From contig JAEWZN010000005.1 of assembly GCA_023395255.1 (NCBI GenBank), positions 1-23,800 of the forward strand: a stretch of 23,800 bases of DNA, written 5' to 3'. Under the pieces are notes generated by a model. The model worked only from the letters and a program-made list of their open reading frames with translations. It did not search any database and was not told the DNA's origin. Below are positions 1 to 7,747 of this stretch, piece by piece (the first letter of the stretch is position 1; the number at the start of each line of letters is the position of its first letter). A program made the position numbers and the translations under genes. This DNA comes from Deferribacteres bacterium. GTDB taxonomy: Bacteria; Chrysiogenota; Deferribacteres; Deferribacterales; Geovibrionaceae.

Positions 1-125
1 TTATAAACTTTAAACGTGAATCCATAGGTCGCTGCTCCTGCCAAGGCATAGACACCTCCATACGGGGTCTATAACATGTTACCTATGTCTACGGTTAATT
101 ATGTTACCTATGTCTATGCGTTATA
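1..125. mobile_element. Possible insertion-sequence end with tandem 16-bp repeat
   Basis: A reading frame open from the window edge stops with TAA at 72-74, so a gene may run in from the left; its last residues are not diagnostic. Immediately after it the 16-mer ATGTTACCTATGTCTA occurs twice, starting near positions 76 and 109. The sequence GTTACCTATGTCT repeated just past a stop codon resembles termini I associate with some integrase-type insertion sequences, but I cannot name the family. Only the right end would lie in this window. A plain tandem repeat in intergenic DNA is the alternative. Confidence 0.3.
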
Positions 126-137
126 CATCCTCCCTAG

Positions 138-158
138 CCCTCCTTTACAAAAGGAGGG
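138..158. repeat. Perfect 9-bp stem hairpin
   Basis: CCCTCCTTT (138-146) pairs with AAAGGAGGG (150-158) across a 3-nt loop. A T-rich stretch follows, so it could end rightward transcripts. It may also be a fragment of a dispersed pyrimidine/purine hairpin repeat together with the next hairpin, which has the same composition. Confidence 0.5.
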
Positions 159-183
159 TGTTTTGCTTTTATTTGCAGTGACT

Positions 184-219
184 TCCCCCTTTATTAAAGG
201 GGGACTGGAGGGGGATTTT
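184..219. repeat. Second C5T3/A3G5 hairpin with trailing GGAGGGGGATTTT
   Basis: TCCCCCTTT (184-192) pairs with AAAGGGGGA (196-204) across the loop ATT and is followed by CTGGAGGGGGATTTT. This is the form of a repeat commonly scattered between genes in bacterial genomes. It has no coding content. Together with the hairpin at 138-158 it forms a small hairpin cluster between the left edge and nifV. Confidence 0.5.
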
Positions 220-263
220 ACAGATATAAGCAAGTAGACAACTGTGTTTGTAAGCAGTCTGGT

Positions 264-289
264 GGCTTTCCGGAAGGGAAGCCCTTTTT
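264..289 (+). terminator. Rho-independent terminator, rightward
   Basis: GGCTTTCC (264-271) pairs with GGGAAGCC (276-283), including one T-G wobble, across the tetraloop GGAA, and is followed by C and five Ts. The T tract is on the plus strand, so it would stop transcription entering from the left before it runs antisense into nifV, whose stop codon lies at 291-293. On the minus strand the same hairpin has no T tract and would be a weak terminator for nifV. Confidence 0.6.
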
Positions 290-290
290 G

Positions 291-1409
291 CTATATGGCT
301 ATGCTTTTATAAAGCTCTATCACTTCATTGTTTTCCAGATAACGTTTCTTTCTGCCGCTTATCTTTTTTGCCGCCTCAAGAAGAGCCTTAACTGTTTCCG
401 GTGTGTAATCCAGACCGTGGGACTTCAGAAGGTATTCCAGAATTCCCCTGCCTGAATGTTTGCCGACCACCAGTTTTCTCTCCATTCCCAGTTCCGCCGG
501 GTCGAAGGCCTCATAATTATTGGGGTTTTTGAGGATTCCGTCTGTGTGTATGCCGGATTCGTGGGTAAACATAAGCTCGCCTATAACCGGTCTGTAGGGT
601 TCTATGGCTCTGCCGGAGGCCTTGGAGACATATTCGCTCAGGTTCTTTATGCATGAATGGTCAAACCCGTCCTCAACGCCGTAAACATGACGGGAGGCCA
701 CGACTATCTCTTCCAGAGGTGCGTTGCCGGCTCTTTCACCGAGACCTATAACCGTGGTGTTGACATGGGTTGCGCCCGCTCTGATTGCGGCAAGGGAATT
801 GGCAGTTGCCAGCCCGAAGTCGTTGTGAGCGTGTATTTCCACATCAATATCCGCTTCTTCGATTATGCGTCTGACTGTTTCATAGGTTGAAAAGGGGTCC
901 AGTATGCCAACAGTGTCGCAGTAGCGGAAGCGTGCCCCGCCGTGCTCCTTAATCAGCTTTGCGTACTCTATTACAAAGTCAATATCCGCCCTTGAGGCAT
1001 CCTCGCCGCCGACTGATACATAAAGCTTTTTTGATACGCAGTAGTCTATCACTCTTTTTATCTGATCTTTAACCCATTCGCGGTCTTTGTTCAGTTTTGT
1101 TTTTATCTGTATATCAGACAGGGGCAGGGATATTTCCACAGAATCCGCCCCTGCGTTTATGGAGGCCTGAATATCGCTTATCAGAGCCCTGTTCCATGCT
1201 ATGATGCGGGCATTCAGCCCAAGATCGATTATGCGTGAGAAGACTCTGCTCTCTTCCTCGCCCATTACCGGGATTCCGGCCTCTATCTCCTGAACACCTA
1301 TTTTGTCCAGACCTTTTGCTATTTCCAGCTTCTCATGGAGGGTAAAGCTCACTCCGGGTGTCTGCTCTCCGTCACGGAGGGTGGTATCGTCTATTATAAA
1401 GCTTTTCAT
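291..1409 (-). CDS. nifV: Homocitrate synthase NifV
   Basis: Condenses acetyl-CoA with 2-oxoglutarate to give homocitrate, the organic ligand of the nitrogenase iron-molybdenum cofactor. The 372-residue protein has the HMGL-like TIM barrel: the N-terminal active-site signature [14 protein letters not shown] starts at residue 7, and the metal-binding HAHND lies at about 193-197. The late ESGIHTDG segment follows and completes the family pattern. Length is normal for NifV; the related 2-isopropylmalate synthases are longer because of a regulatory domain that is absent here. The start ATG follows AGGAGG (1415-1420 on the opposite strand) by five bases. The divergent nifB and the sigma-54 promoter (1449-1464) support NifV over a lysine- or leucine-pathway homologue. 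Stop TAG at 291-293. Confidence 0.93.
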   Translation of the reverse strand: MKSFIIDDTTLRDGEQTPGVSFTLHEKLEIAKGLDKIGVQEIEAGIPVMGEEESRVFSRIIDLGLNARIIAWNRALISDIQASINAGADSVEISLPLSDIQIKTKLNKDREWVKDQIKRVIDYCVSKKLYVSVGGEDASRADIDFVIEYAKLIKEHGGARFRYCDTVGILDPFSTYETVRRIIEEADIDVEIHAHNDFGLATANSLAAIRAGATHVNTTVIGLGERAGNAPLEEIVVASRHVYGVEDGFDHSCIKNLSEYVSKASGRAIEPYRPVIGELMFTHESGIHTDGILKNPNNYEAFDPAELGMERKLVVGKHSGRGILEYLLKSHGLDYTPETVKALLEAAKKISGRKKRYLENNEVIELYKSIAI

Positions 1410-1448
1410 ATGAGCCTCCTCACAACGGATTTCCTTTGCTGTTTCATC

Positions 1449-1464
1449 TGCAAAACCCGTGCCA
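1449..1464 (-). promoter_or_regulatory. Sigma-54 promoter of nifV
   Basis: Read on the minus strand the sequence is TGGCACGGGTTTTGCA, an exact match to the consensus TGGCACG-N4-TTGCA. The -24 GG and -12 GC start 12 bases apart, as required. The predicted start of transcription, near 1438, gives a leader of about 28 bases that contains the strong ribosome site. Confidence 0.88.
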
Positions 1465-1521
1465 TCGGCTGTTTTACTGCCAAATCTTTATTTATCAGAT
1501 ACTTATGCGCTTTGGTGCTAT

Positions 1522-1537
1522 TGTAGCAACAATGACA
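1522..1537. promoter_or_regulatory. NifA upstream activator site 1 (TGT-N10-ACA)
   Basis: TGTAGCAACAATGACA is a perfect TGT-N10-ACA site. It lies about 85 bases from the predicted nifV start point and about 115 from that of nifB, both within the normal range for NifA enhancers. It can therefore serve either divergent promoter. Confidence 0.82.
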
Positions 1538-1550
1538 AACTAACAATTAT

Positions 1551-1566
1551 TGTAAGGTTTCGGACA
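1551..1566. promoter_or_regulatory. NifA upstream activator site 2 (TGT-N10-ACA)
   Basis: TGTAAGGTTTCGGACA is a second perfect TGT-N10-ACA site, 29 bases from the first. Both sites are followed by the near-identical sequence AACTRACAATT, so the pair looks like a 29-base direct duplication. An 11-bp palindrome, ACAATTATTGT (1543-1553), overlaps its left edge. Confidence 0.82.
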
Positions 1567-1609
1567 AACTGACAATTTCATAAACTATTGATAATTAAGG
1601 AACCGGCAT

Positions 1610-1626
1610 TTGGCAGGCTTCTTGCA
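1610..1626 (+). promoter_or_regulatory. Sigma-54 promoter of nifB
   Basis: TTGGCAGGCTTCTTGCA matches TTGGCACG-N4-TTGCA except for one base (G for C), and the GG and GC elements have the required 12-base offset (1612 and 1624). Transcription would start near 1637, four bases before the ribosome site AGGAGA (1641-1646). Confidence 0.87.
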
Positions 1627-1653
1627 TATGGTGATGCATAAGGAGAGTGCGTT

Positions 1654-2994
1654 ATGGACAGAGAAACAATCAGACAAAAGGTAGAGAAACACCCCTGTTA
1701 CTGTGCCGGTGCGCACATGAAATATTCCCGTATACATCTCCCCGTGGCTCCCGCCTGTAACATTCAGTGCAACTACTGCAACCGCAAATTCGACTGCAGC
1801 AACGAGTCACGCCCCGGTGTAACAAGCGATGTGCTTACTCCCGAACAGGCGCTTGAGAAAACCATCTCTGCTTACCACGCTGTGGAAAACCTCAGTGTGG
1901 CGGGGATAGCAGGCCCCGGTGATGCCCTTGCAAACCCGGAGGAAACTTTCGGCACATTCAGGCTGATAAAGGAGTTCAACCCCGAAATTAAGCTCTGTCT
2001 CAGCACAAACGGGCTGGCATTGCCGAAATATGTGGATGAAATAGTGGAACTTGGGATCGAGCATGTGACAGTTACAATGAACGCTGTTGATCCTGAAATA
2101 GCTCTCAAAATATATGACAATGTCGGCGGGGAAAAAGGTATAGAAGCTGTTAAAAAGCTTCTTGGCAACCAGATTCTCGGAATCCGCATGCTTGTGGCGG
2201 AGAATGTGATTGTGAAGGTCAACTCTGTCCTTATCCCCGGAATAAATGACGAACACATAGCCGAAGTGGCTAAAACCATAAAGGAACTGGGAGCTTATAT
2301 CCACAATGTAATCCCCCTTATGTCAAAAAAGGAATACGGAACCAGATTCGCGGAAATGGAAGTTCCTGAGCCTGACTGCGCAATGCTCGCCAAGGTAAGA
2401 AACGACTGTGAGGATGCCATGGGCAGCTCGGAGAACATAATGAGCCACTGCCGTCAGTGCAGGGCGGATGCTGTGGGGAAACTGGGAAGCGTTTCCAAAA
2501 TCGGCGATCTTTCTCTTGATGAACATTCCAGAACACACAGCGGGGCTGTTTTCGGCAAACTGAACGAACTCGCCGTGGCGGATGTTCAGGCGGGTGTGGC
2601 CGGGCTGAAAGATTTGCTCCGTGAACGCACTGTGCGGGTCGCAGTTGCATCATCAACCGGACGTTATCTTGACTCCAACTTCGGCAAGGCAGGAAAGTTT
2701 GAGATATATGCCTTCAATGAAAACGGCTTTGAGCATGAGGAAACATTTGATCTGGCCTCTGCCATTGCTTTTTCACCCGAAACAAGGCTGGATGCCAGAA
2801 CCAACGCAATAATAACAGGCCTCGGCACATGTCATGCGGTTGTATTCCGCAAAATAGGTAACAGCGCAGCGGAAGAAATGAAAAATCTGGGCATAGTTCC
2901 GGTTGTGGGAACCGCTTACAGCGTATGTCTCAAAGAGGCATGGAAAGCGGCGGAAAAAATAATTGCACCCGAAAAAGCGGAGGTGAAAAAATGA
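1654..2994 (+). CDS. nifB: Nitrogenase cofactor biosynthesis radical SAM protein NifB
   Basis: Builds NifB-co, the carbide-containing 8Fe-9S precursor of nitrogenase cofactors, using radical S-adenosylmethionine chemistry in the cytoplasm. The 446-residue protein has the NifB hallmarks: HPCYCAG at 13-19, the radical SAM cysteine motif CNIQCNYC (C35, C39, C42) followed by NRKFDC, and a C-terminal barrel segment with CRQCRADAVGKLG. From about residue 325 a NifX/NafY-like cofactor-binding domain is fused (RVAVASSTGRYLDSNFG, then NAIITGLGTCHAV). This two-domain form is common in bacterial NifB. AGGAGA sits eight bases before the ATG. The stop overlaps the start of the next gene (ATGA at 2991-2994), implying translational coupling. 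It is controlled by the upstream sigma-54 promoter and NifA sites. Confidence 0.95.
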   Translation: MDRETIRQKVEKHPCYCAGAHMKYSRIHLPVAPACNIQCNYCNRKFDCSNESRPGVTSDVLTPEQALEKTISAYHAVENLSVAGIAGPGDALANPEETFGTFRLIKEFNPEIKLCLSTNGLALPKYVDEIVELGIEHVTVTMNAVDPEIALKIYDNVGGEKGIEAVKKLLGNQILGIRMLVAENVIVKVNSVLIPGINDEHIAEVAKTIKELGAYIHNVIPLMSKKEYGTRFAEMEVPEPDCAMLAKVRNDCEDAMGSSENIMSHCRQCRADAVGKLGSVSKIGDLSLDEHSRTHSGAVFGKLNELAVADVQAGVAGLKDLLRERTVRVAVASSTGRYLDSNFGKAGKFEIYAFNENGFEHEETFDLASAIAFSPETRLDARTNAIITGLGTCHAVVFRKIGNSAAEEMKNLGIVPVVGTAYSVCLKEAWKAAEKIIAPEKAEVKK

Positions 2995-3284
2995 TTGCAG
3001 CACCAAAACTCAGCCAGAGGGATTTTAACGGTCAGCTTATTAAAGGCACTGTTCTGGAAGTGGATGCCGGGCTCATTAACGCTTCCGTGATAATTCAGTC
3101 AGGCAAGCGCACAATAAGCATAGTGATGCCTGCCGCAGAGCTTGTTAAGGCGGGAATAGCGGTTAACAGCACTGTTTTCTGCCTTATGAGCGGCAAGGAT
3201 ATAACAATAATAACGGATATAAAGGAATACATGACAAGTCTTCAGAAAAAGAACCCTAATCTGGAGACGTATCTTGTGAAATAG
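2991..3284 (+). CDS. Molybdate-binding Mop/TOBE domain protein (molbindin-like)
   Basis: A 97-residue protein that is essentially one Mop/TOBE beta-barrel, at about residues 14-80. The pattern is GQLIKGTVLEVDAGLINASV, then alternating strands, a VKAGIAV turn and a closing ITIITDIK strand. Such proteins bind molybdate or tungstate as oligomers and act as intracellular stores or sensors. The frame is open upstream to 2925, but the ATG at 2991 is preferred: it overlaps the nifB stop as ATGA and has GGAGG seven to nine bases upstream. Position in the nifB transcript suggests it feeds or buffers Mo for cofactor assembly; this role is inferred. A strong terminator follows at 3361-3390. The residues after about 80 (YMTSLQKKNPNLETYLVK) look like a short helical tail. 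Confidence 0.8.
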   Translation: MIAAPKLSQRDFNGQLIKGTVLEVDAGLINASVIIQSGKRTISIVMPAAELVKAGIAVNSTVFCLMSGKDITIITDIKEYMTSLQKKNPNLETYLVK

Positions 3285-3360
3285 ATCTGCTGATTCCGCG
3301 CGTAATGCTCGCTTTTGCGTACGGATAAGAAAGCTAACACCTTTCGACCCTCCTTATGAA

Positions 3361-3390
3361 AGACCGGAGTTCGCCGCTCCGGTCTTTTTT
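3361..3390 (+). terminator. Rho-independent terminator of the nifB-mop transcript
   Basis: AGACCGGAG (3361-3369) pairs perfectly with CTCCGGTCT (3377-3385) across a 7-nt loop and ends in six Ts. It closes the nifB operon about 75 bases after the Mop stop codon. Confidence 0.9.
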
Positions 3391-3402
3391 ATGATAGTTC
3401 GA

Positions 3403-3428
3403 AAAAACCTACATCCATGTAGGTTTTT
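3403..3428. repeat. 12-bp stem hairpin with CATCCATG apex, start of repeat array
   Basis: AAAAACCTACAT (3403-3414) and ATGTAGGTTTTT (3417-3428) form a perfect 12-bp stem around CC. The apex ACATCCATGT is shared with other hairpins of the repeat family in this window, while the stem sequence is unique to this copy. The A- and T-rich ends would also let it act as a bidirectional terminator. Confidence 0.7.
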
Positions 3429-3530
3429 CTCACTCGCAGCCTTCGGAGCTAAGCTCCTCGCTGCTCTGGTTGCGCTTGCGTTCCTCGCCTTCGCTGCGGT
3501 ACGCGCTCCACGGGCACGTCCATGTGCCTG
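3429..3530. repeat. GC-rich palindromic linker of the repeat array
   Basis: This block holds CTCGCAGC and GCTGCG words, the 13-bp palindrome GGAGCTAAGCTCC at about 3445-3457, and the small hairpin GGCAC-GTCCAT-GTGCC at about 3513-3528. The short open frames across it on both strands use no convincing ribosome site and come from the repeat composition. It is best read as degenerate units of the family described at 3531-3790. Confidence 0.55.
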
Positions 3531-3790
3531 TAGCAAACCTTCGCTCCGCACGGCGGTTTCCCATCCGTGGGAAACTTTTGAGTCACTGCGAACGATAGTG
3601 AAGCAGTCTCTGCCCTTTTATATCGCCGCCTACCGTCCATGGAGGCGGCTGTAACCGCTCGCGGTTTGCATAGCAAACCTTCTCTCCGCACGGCGGTTTC
3701 CCATCCGTGGGAAACTTTTGAGTCACAGTGAACGATAGTGAAGCAGTCTCTGTTCTTTTTATATCGCTGTCTGCCGTCCATGTGCCTGAT
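3531..3790 (+). repeat. Two tandem 140-bp units of three-hairpin intergenic repeat
   Basis: TAGCAAACCT at 3531 and at 3671 begins two units that differ at only a few of the next 80 positions. Each has CTCCGCACGGCG, then the hairpin GTTTCCCA-TCCG-TGGGAAAC (3556-3575 and 3696-3715), then GAGTCACTGCGAACGATAGTGAAGCAGTCTC or a close variant. Between the units lie the hairpin GCCGCCT...AGGCGGC (3625-3649) and CGCTCGC followed by GGTTTGC-ATA-GCAAACC (3663-3679). In the first unit the left arm of that last hairpin is missing. CGTCCATGTGCCTG occurs at both ends of the array (about 3517 and 3775). No gene is visible between 3285 and 3808. Confidence 0.85.
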
Positions 3791-3808
3791 GCAGGTTAGA
3801 AGTTTACA

Positions 3809-4825
3809 TTACCTTACTATATAGGTTGCTCCGAACTCCGGCACAATGAACTCAGCTTCCGGGAGCCCGGCGGCTTCCTTAGCCTTTATCAGGTCTTCAA
3901 TCGGTTCGTCTATCCCCTCATCCGTAAGCTGAATCGTTCCGAAGTGGCTTCCTATGCTGAATTTTGAATTAATCTCCTGATGTATCCGGACAGCCTCCTC
4001 CGGGTTAACGTGGGAGTACTGCATGAACCATCTCGGTTCATACGCCCCGATGGGGATGACAGCCAGTTCAAACCCGCCGAATTTATCTGCAAGCATTTTA
4101 TCATGGCTGCCCTTTGCCGTGTCCCCGGCAAAATAGATATTGCCAGAGCTTCCGGTGAGGACAAAGCCGCCCCAGAGTGTCATGTTTCTGTCCCTTAGGG
4201 TTCTTGCGGAGAAATGTCTCGCCGGAACAAATGTTATTTTCAGTCCCTTGAACTCCGCCTCTTCCCACCAGTCCATTTCTGTTACATTCTTAAACCCGGT
4301 TTCAAGCACATCCGGCACATTGCCCAGCCCGGTATATACAACGGCATCAGGAAACAGCCTGTGGAGCTTTTCAAGGGCGGGTTTGTCCATATGTTCATAG
4401 TGATTGTGGCTGATGAGTATAATATCCACCGGGGGCAGGTCTTCCATCCTGACTCCTGCGTCACGCACTCTCTTTGGCCCTGCCCATGTAAACGGGCTTG
4501 CTCTGTACGAGAAAAACGGATCAGTGAGTATGTTGAGCCCGTCTGTCTGTATAAGGAATGTGCTGTGGTTGATGAAGGTGGCAGAAAGCCCGTCAACACG
4601 TTCGTAAGGGATTTTCTGAGGTGTGCTTTCTATCCATTCAGGCCATTCTTTTTTATTTGAACTGAACCTCCACTTCCATACATCCCATGCGGAACGTTCC
4701 GGCCGCGGGTCATAGTTATGGAATCTTTCCCCGTCAAACGGCGCATTTGTATGTGCTCTTTCAACTTTTGCAGATGCTGAGCAGCCGCTTATCAGCAGGG
4801 CAAGAAGAATAATTCTCAAGTTCAT
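3809..4825 (-). CDS. Lipoprotein MBL-fold metallo-hydrolase (UlaG/NAPE-PLD-like)
   Basis: A 338-residue metallo-beta-lactamase-fold hydrolase. The N-terminus MNLRIILLALLISGC is a lipoprotein signal with the modified cysteine at C15, so it should be anchored in the inner or outer membrane, facing the periplasm. The fold is seen in FINHSTFLIQTDGLNILTDP, the metal motif HNHYEHMD (about 140-147), FVPARHFSARTLRD, GGFVLTGSSGNIYFAGDTA, and a late SIGSHFGTIQLTDE. This order fits the NAPE-PLD/UlaG-like branch, whose substrates range from phospholipids to sugar lactones; the true substrate cannot be read. The motif has Glu (E144) where HxHxDH normally has Asp. ATG at 4825 is preferred over the TTG one codon upstream because GGGG lies about seven bases before it. 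Divergent from the MCP at 5011. Confidence 0.8.
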   Translation of the reverse strand: MNLRIILLALLISGCSASAKVERAHTNAPFDGERFHNYDPRPERSAWDVWKWRFSSNKKEWPEWIESTPQKIPYERVDGLSATFINHSTFLIQTDGLNILTDPFFSYRASPFTWAGPKRVRDAGVRMEDLPPVDIILISHNHYEHMDKPALEKLHRLFPDAVVYTGLGNVPDVLETGFKNVTEMDWWEEAEFKGLKITFVPARHFSARTLRDRNMTLWGGFVLTGSSGNIYFAGDTAKGSHDKMLADKFGGFELAVIPIGAYEPRWFMQYSHVNPEEAVRIHQEINSKFSIGSHFGTIQLTDEGIDEPIEDLIKAKEAAGLPEAEFIVPEFGATYIVR

Positions 4826-5010
4826 CAAATCCCCCTGAGCTATATTAATGATTTATTAACTTTGACTTTTCTTTACACAAAAAGTTTCCGGTTTGTTGTA
4901 AATTCTATATTAAGAAAAATACTGGACAATAACTATGGTTAATTGCTATTGTTGGTTTTGTTTTGGTAATACCTCTTTCCCATATACAACGTTCTGCGGG
5001 GGGTTAAGCA

Positions 5011-6723
5011 GTGTTTTACGATGTTTACAAGTGGCTTGAACGATGTTTTTTTAATTCTCTTTCGAAGAAGATAGCAGGAAACCTGATATTTTTAACCGGT
5101 GTTTCTTTCTCGGCCTTAATTTATCTGCTTTCCGAAACGGAAAGCGACGGTTTTGTCTACTTTGTTCTCTTTGTTCTTTCATGTTCTTCTGTTTTTACAT
5201 TCTTTTTCATGAGAAGCCTGATTGTAAGGCCAATCAGTGATGTCATCAGTACCCTTGATGAAATGAACAACGGTTCAAAGGATCTTTCCCGGCAGATTAA
5301 GTGCAGTTCCATTGATGAAATTGCTGATATGGTGGACAAGTTTAACCTTTATCAAAGGAATATTGCCGCCACAGTAGACGATATACGCCGTCTGGGGCTC
5401 AAAATTGCGGAAGAAACGGCAAAAACTGCGCGGAATATAGATAATTCCGCTGATGATGCAAAAAATCAGGGAGAGCTCGCAGGGATTATTTTCAATGCCA
5501 GCAGCGAGGCCACATCCGCACTGACGGATATTTCAGTGAGCACCTCCGAAATAACCGGGTCAACTTCCGAGAACCTTGAATCTGTCCGTGAAAGCTACTC
5601 GGACATGGTTAAGATTACGGAGGAGATCAACATAATCAAATCCGAAATAGACTCCTTTCAGCGGACAGTGTACAACCTGAGCCGCAATTCCGAGAATATC
5701 AGGCAGATTGTCTCACTCATCAATGACATATCAGACCAGACAAACCTTCTGGCGCTGAACGCCGCCATAGAAGCAGCCAGAGCAGGAGAGGCTGGCAGAG
5801 GCTTTGCCGTTGTTGCGGATGAGGTGCGCAAGCTCGCCGAACGCACCCAGAGCGCCACAAACGATATAAGCAGCAACATAGGCGGAATGACTGAGCTTGT
5901 AAAAAGTACAGACAGCGGCGCAAAGCAGATCGAATCCTACGCGGCAAATATTCAGAATGTTGTCACCGGAGCCACTGTCCAGTTTCAGAGCATGATGGAC
6001 GACCTCGAAAAAAATAATTCAAACCTCCTCCGCATAGCCTCGGCTATTGAGGAGCTTTCGGTGACTAATAGCCAGATACACGAAAATGTAGACTCCATAA
6101 ATGACTTAAGCGTTAATGTCGCCAGACATATGAAGTTTTCGGAGGAGTCCTCACACAGGCTCTGCGGCTTCACGGAAGATCTTCTGGACAATGTAGCCTC
6201 GTTTAAAACGGGCAACTCTGCCGTGGAAAAGCTGATAAACAGGGCAGGGGATATGAGGAATGCCTTCCAGAAGGAGCTTGAGGCGCTTTCCGCCAAATGC
6301 GATGTTTTTGACCGCAACTACAAGGCTGTGAAGAACACCAACCCTCAGAAATATGAAACCTCATACAATAAGCAGTTTGAATCCGCCATGCAGAAAATGT
6401 TTGATAAATTCCGCGAGGAACTGGGCTCAATATACACTCTCGGAGTCGATGCCGGAGGCTATCTGCCCACTCACCACAGCCAGTTTTCCCGCCCTATGAC
6501 CGGAAATGCGCAGGAAGATCTCCTCAACAGCCGCCACATGAGGATATACAATGCCAATCAGGTTGAGAAGAGAAGGGCGAAAAACACCAAGCCTTTCCTG
6601 CTCCAGACATATGTCCGCGACACAGGGGAGCTTCTCAATGATCTCTCACTGCCTGTTTATGTCAGAGGCAAGCACTGGGGCAGCCTGATAATAGGCATTA
6701 AGCCGGAGCAGGTACAGGACTGA
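5011..6723 (+). CDS. Methyl-accepting chemotaxis protein with cytoplasmic C-terminal sensor
   Basis: A 570-residue chemoreceptor. Two hydrophobic segments (about 20-40 and 46-67) are separated by only about five polar residues (SETESD), so there is no periplasmic ligand domain. A HAMP region follows at about 66-120, then the coiled-coil signalling domain whose tip is at about 240-280 ([38 protein letters not shown]). After it, residues about 405-566 form a separate soluble domain with [45 protein letters not shown] and HWGSLIIG. Similar C-terminal modules occur in other bacterial MCPs and are thought to sense cytoplasmic or redox-linked cues. The start is GTG after a G-rich stretch. No flagellar or che genes are nearby. 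Confidence 0.92.
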   Translation: MFYDVYKWLERCFFNSLSKKIAGNLIFLTGVSFSALIYLLSETESDGFVYFVLFVLSCSSVFTFFFMRSLIVRPISDVISTLDEMNNGSKDLSRQIKCSSIDEIADMVDKFNLYQRNIAATVDDIRRLGLKIAEETAKTARNIDNSADDAKNQGELAGIIFNASSEATSALTDISVSTSEITGSTSENLESVRESYSDMVKITEEINIIKSEIDSFQRTVYNLSRNSENIRQIVSLINDISDQTNLLALNAAIEAARAGEAGRGFAVVADEVRKLAERTQSATNDISSNIGGMTELVKSTDSGAKQIESYAANIQNVVTGATVQFQSMMDDLEKNNSNLLRIASAIEELSVTNSQIHENVDSINDLSVNVARHMKFSEESSHRLCGFTEDLLDNVASFKTGNSAVEKLINRAGDMRNAFQKELEALSAKCDVFDRNYKAVKNTNPQKYETSYNKQFESAMQKMFDKFREELGSIYTLGVDAGGYLPTHHSQFSRPMTGNAQEDLLNSRHMRIYNANQVEKRRAKNTKPFLLQTYVRDTGELLNDLSLPVYVRGKHWGSLIIGIKPEQVQD

Positions 6724-6800
6724 AAGATTTCCGCAGCCGGGCTTGATTTTGTACAGCTTAACGGTATACAATTCTTCATGGCTTACACTGAGAGGCGTAT

Positions 6801-7616
6801 ATGGTTGAAATGTTTACAGAACTGAGTCCGGTTTATCAGGCGCTTATAGCTACCCTCTTCACATGGGGGATGACTGCCCTCGGCGGTTCCCTTGTGTTCT
6901 TTTTCACCACAATAAACCGCAAACTCATGGACGGCATGCTGGGCTTTGCTGCCGGTGTTATGATAGCCGCCAGCTACTGGTCTCTCCTTGCTCCTGCCAT
7001 AGAAATGGCTGAAAACAGCGGTGACACGCCCGCATGGATACCTGCTGTTGTGGGTTTTTTAGCCGGGGGCGCTTTCCTCTGGAGCATTGACAAGGTATTG
7101 CCCCACCTGCATCTTGGTTTTCCGAAATCCGAAGCAGAGGGGATCAAAACAGGCTGGCAGAGGAGTATTCTGCTGGTGCTTGCGATCACTCTTCATAACA
7201 TACCCGAAGGGCTGGCGGTAGGCGTTGCTTTCGGTGCTGTGGCTTACGGACTTCCGTCTGCGGATCTTGCAGGCGCTGTTGCTCTGGCCATTGGTATCGG
7301 CATACAGAACTTTCCCGAAGGCACAGCGGTTTCTGTTCCGCTGCGCAGAGAGGGCTTGAGCAAGTTTAAATGCTTCTGGTACGGGCAGCTTTCGGGCATA
7401 GTTGAGCCGATTGCCGCGGTAATAGGCGTTTTGGCGGTTCTGGCTATGCGGCCTATCCTGCCTTACGCTCTTGCTTTTGCCGCCGGAGCAATGATTTACG
7501 TTGTCGTGGAGGAGCTGATTCCGGAATCACAGCTTGAAAAGAATACTGATATAGCCACAATCGGAACAATGCTGGGCTTCGCTGTTATGATGACTCTGGA
7601 TGTGGCATTGGGCTGA
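6801..7616 (+). CDS. ZIP-family divalent metal transporter (GufA-like)
   Basis: A 271-residue inner-membrane permease for zinc, iron or similar divalent ions, with about eight hydrophobic segments. The metal-site helices are clear: [15 protein letters not shown] (HNIPEG at 132-137), [19 protein letters not shown] (QNFPEG at 169-174) and [15 protein letters not shown] (Glu near 202). Together they place it in the GufA branch of ZIP proteins. Its short histidine-containing stretch PHLHLG (about 101-106) lies in the loop after the third segment. GAGAGG sits about six bases before the ATG. The gene is 77 bases downstream of the MCP with no terminator visible between, so read-through is possible. 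Metal specificity cannot be decided from sequence. Confidence 0.9.
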   Translation: MVEMFTELSPVYQALIATLFTWGMTALGGSLVFFFTTINRKLMDGMLGFAAGVMIAASYWSLLAPAIEMAENSGDTPAWIPAVVGFLAGGAFLWSIDKVLPHLHLGFPKSEAEGIKTGWQRSILLVLAITLHNIPEGLAVGVAFGAVAYGLPSADLAGAVALAIGIGIQNFPEGTAVSVPLRREGLSKFKCFWYGQLSGIVEPIAAVIGVLAVLAMRPILPYALAFAAGAMIYVVVEELIPESQLEKNTDIATIGTMLGFAVMMTLDVALG

Positions 7617-7747
7617 AAGGGAAAATTTAATCCAATGCATATTTATTAACTTAATGTCACTTTTTGTCTTGCAAAAAAGCGTATGTGTAATATTTTGTGA
7701 CGAGATATACAAGAGCAAACGTTAATATACACAAAAAGGTGATTGTT

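Noticed and set aside
1807..2304. Long antisense open frames over nifB
   Set aside because: They lie fully inside a well-supported gene, have no ribosome site, and their residues are the usual reverse-strand shadow of the coding frame.
3391..3781. Open frames of 65-110 codons on both strands of the repeat array
   Set aside because: They follow the repeat period and encode repeated low-complexity segments; no ribosome site and no family resemblance.
4829..5010. A flagellar sigma-28 promoter for the chemoreceptor
   Set aside because: I looked for TAAA-N15-GCCGATAA in the divergent spacer and found no convincing match.
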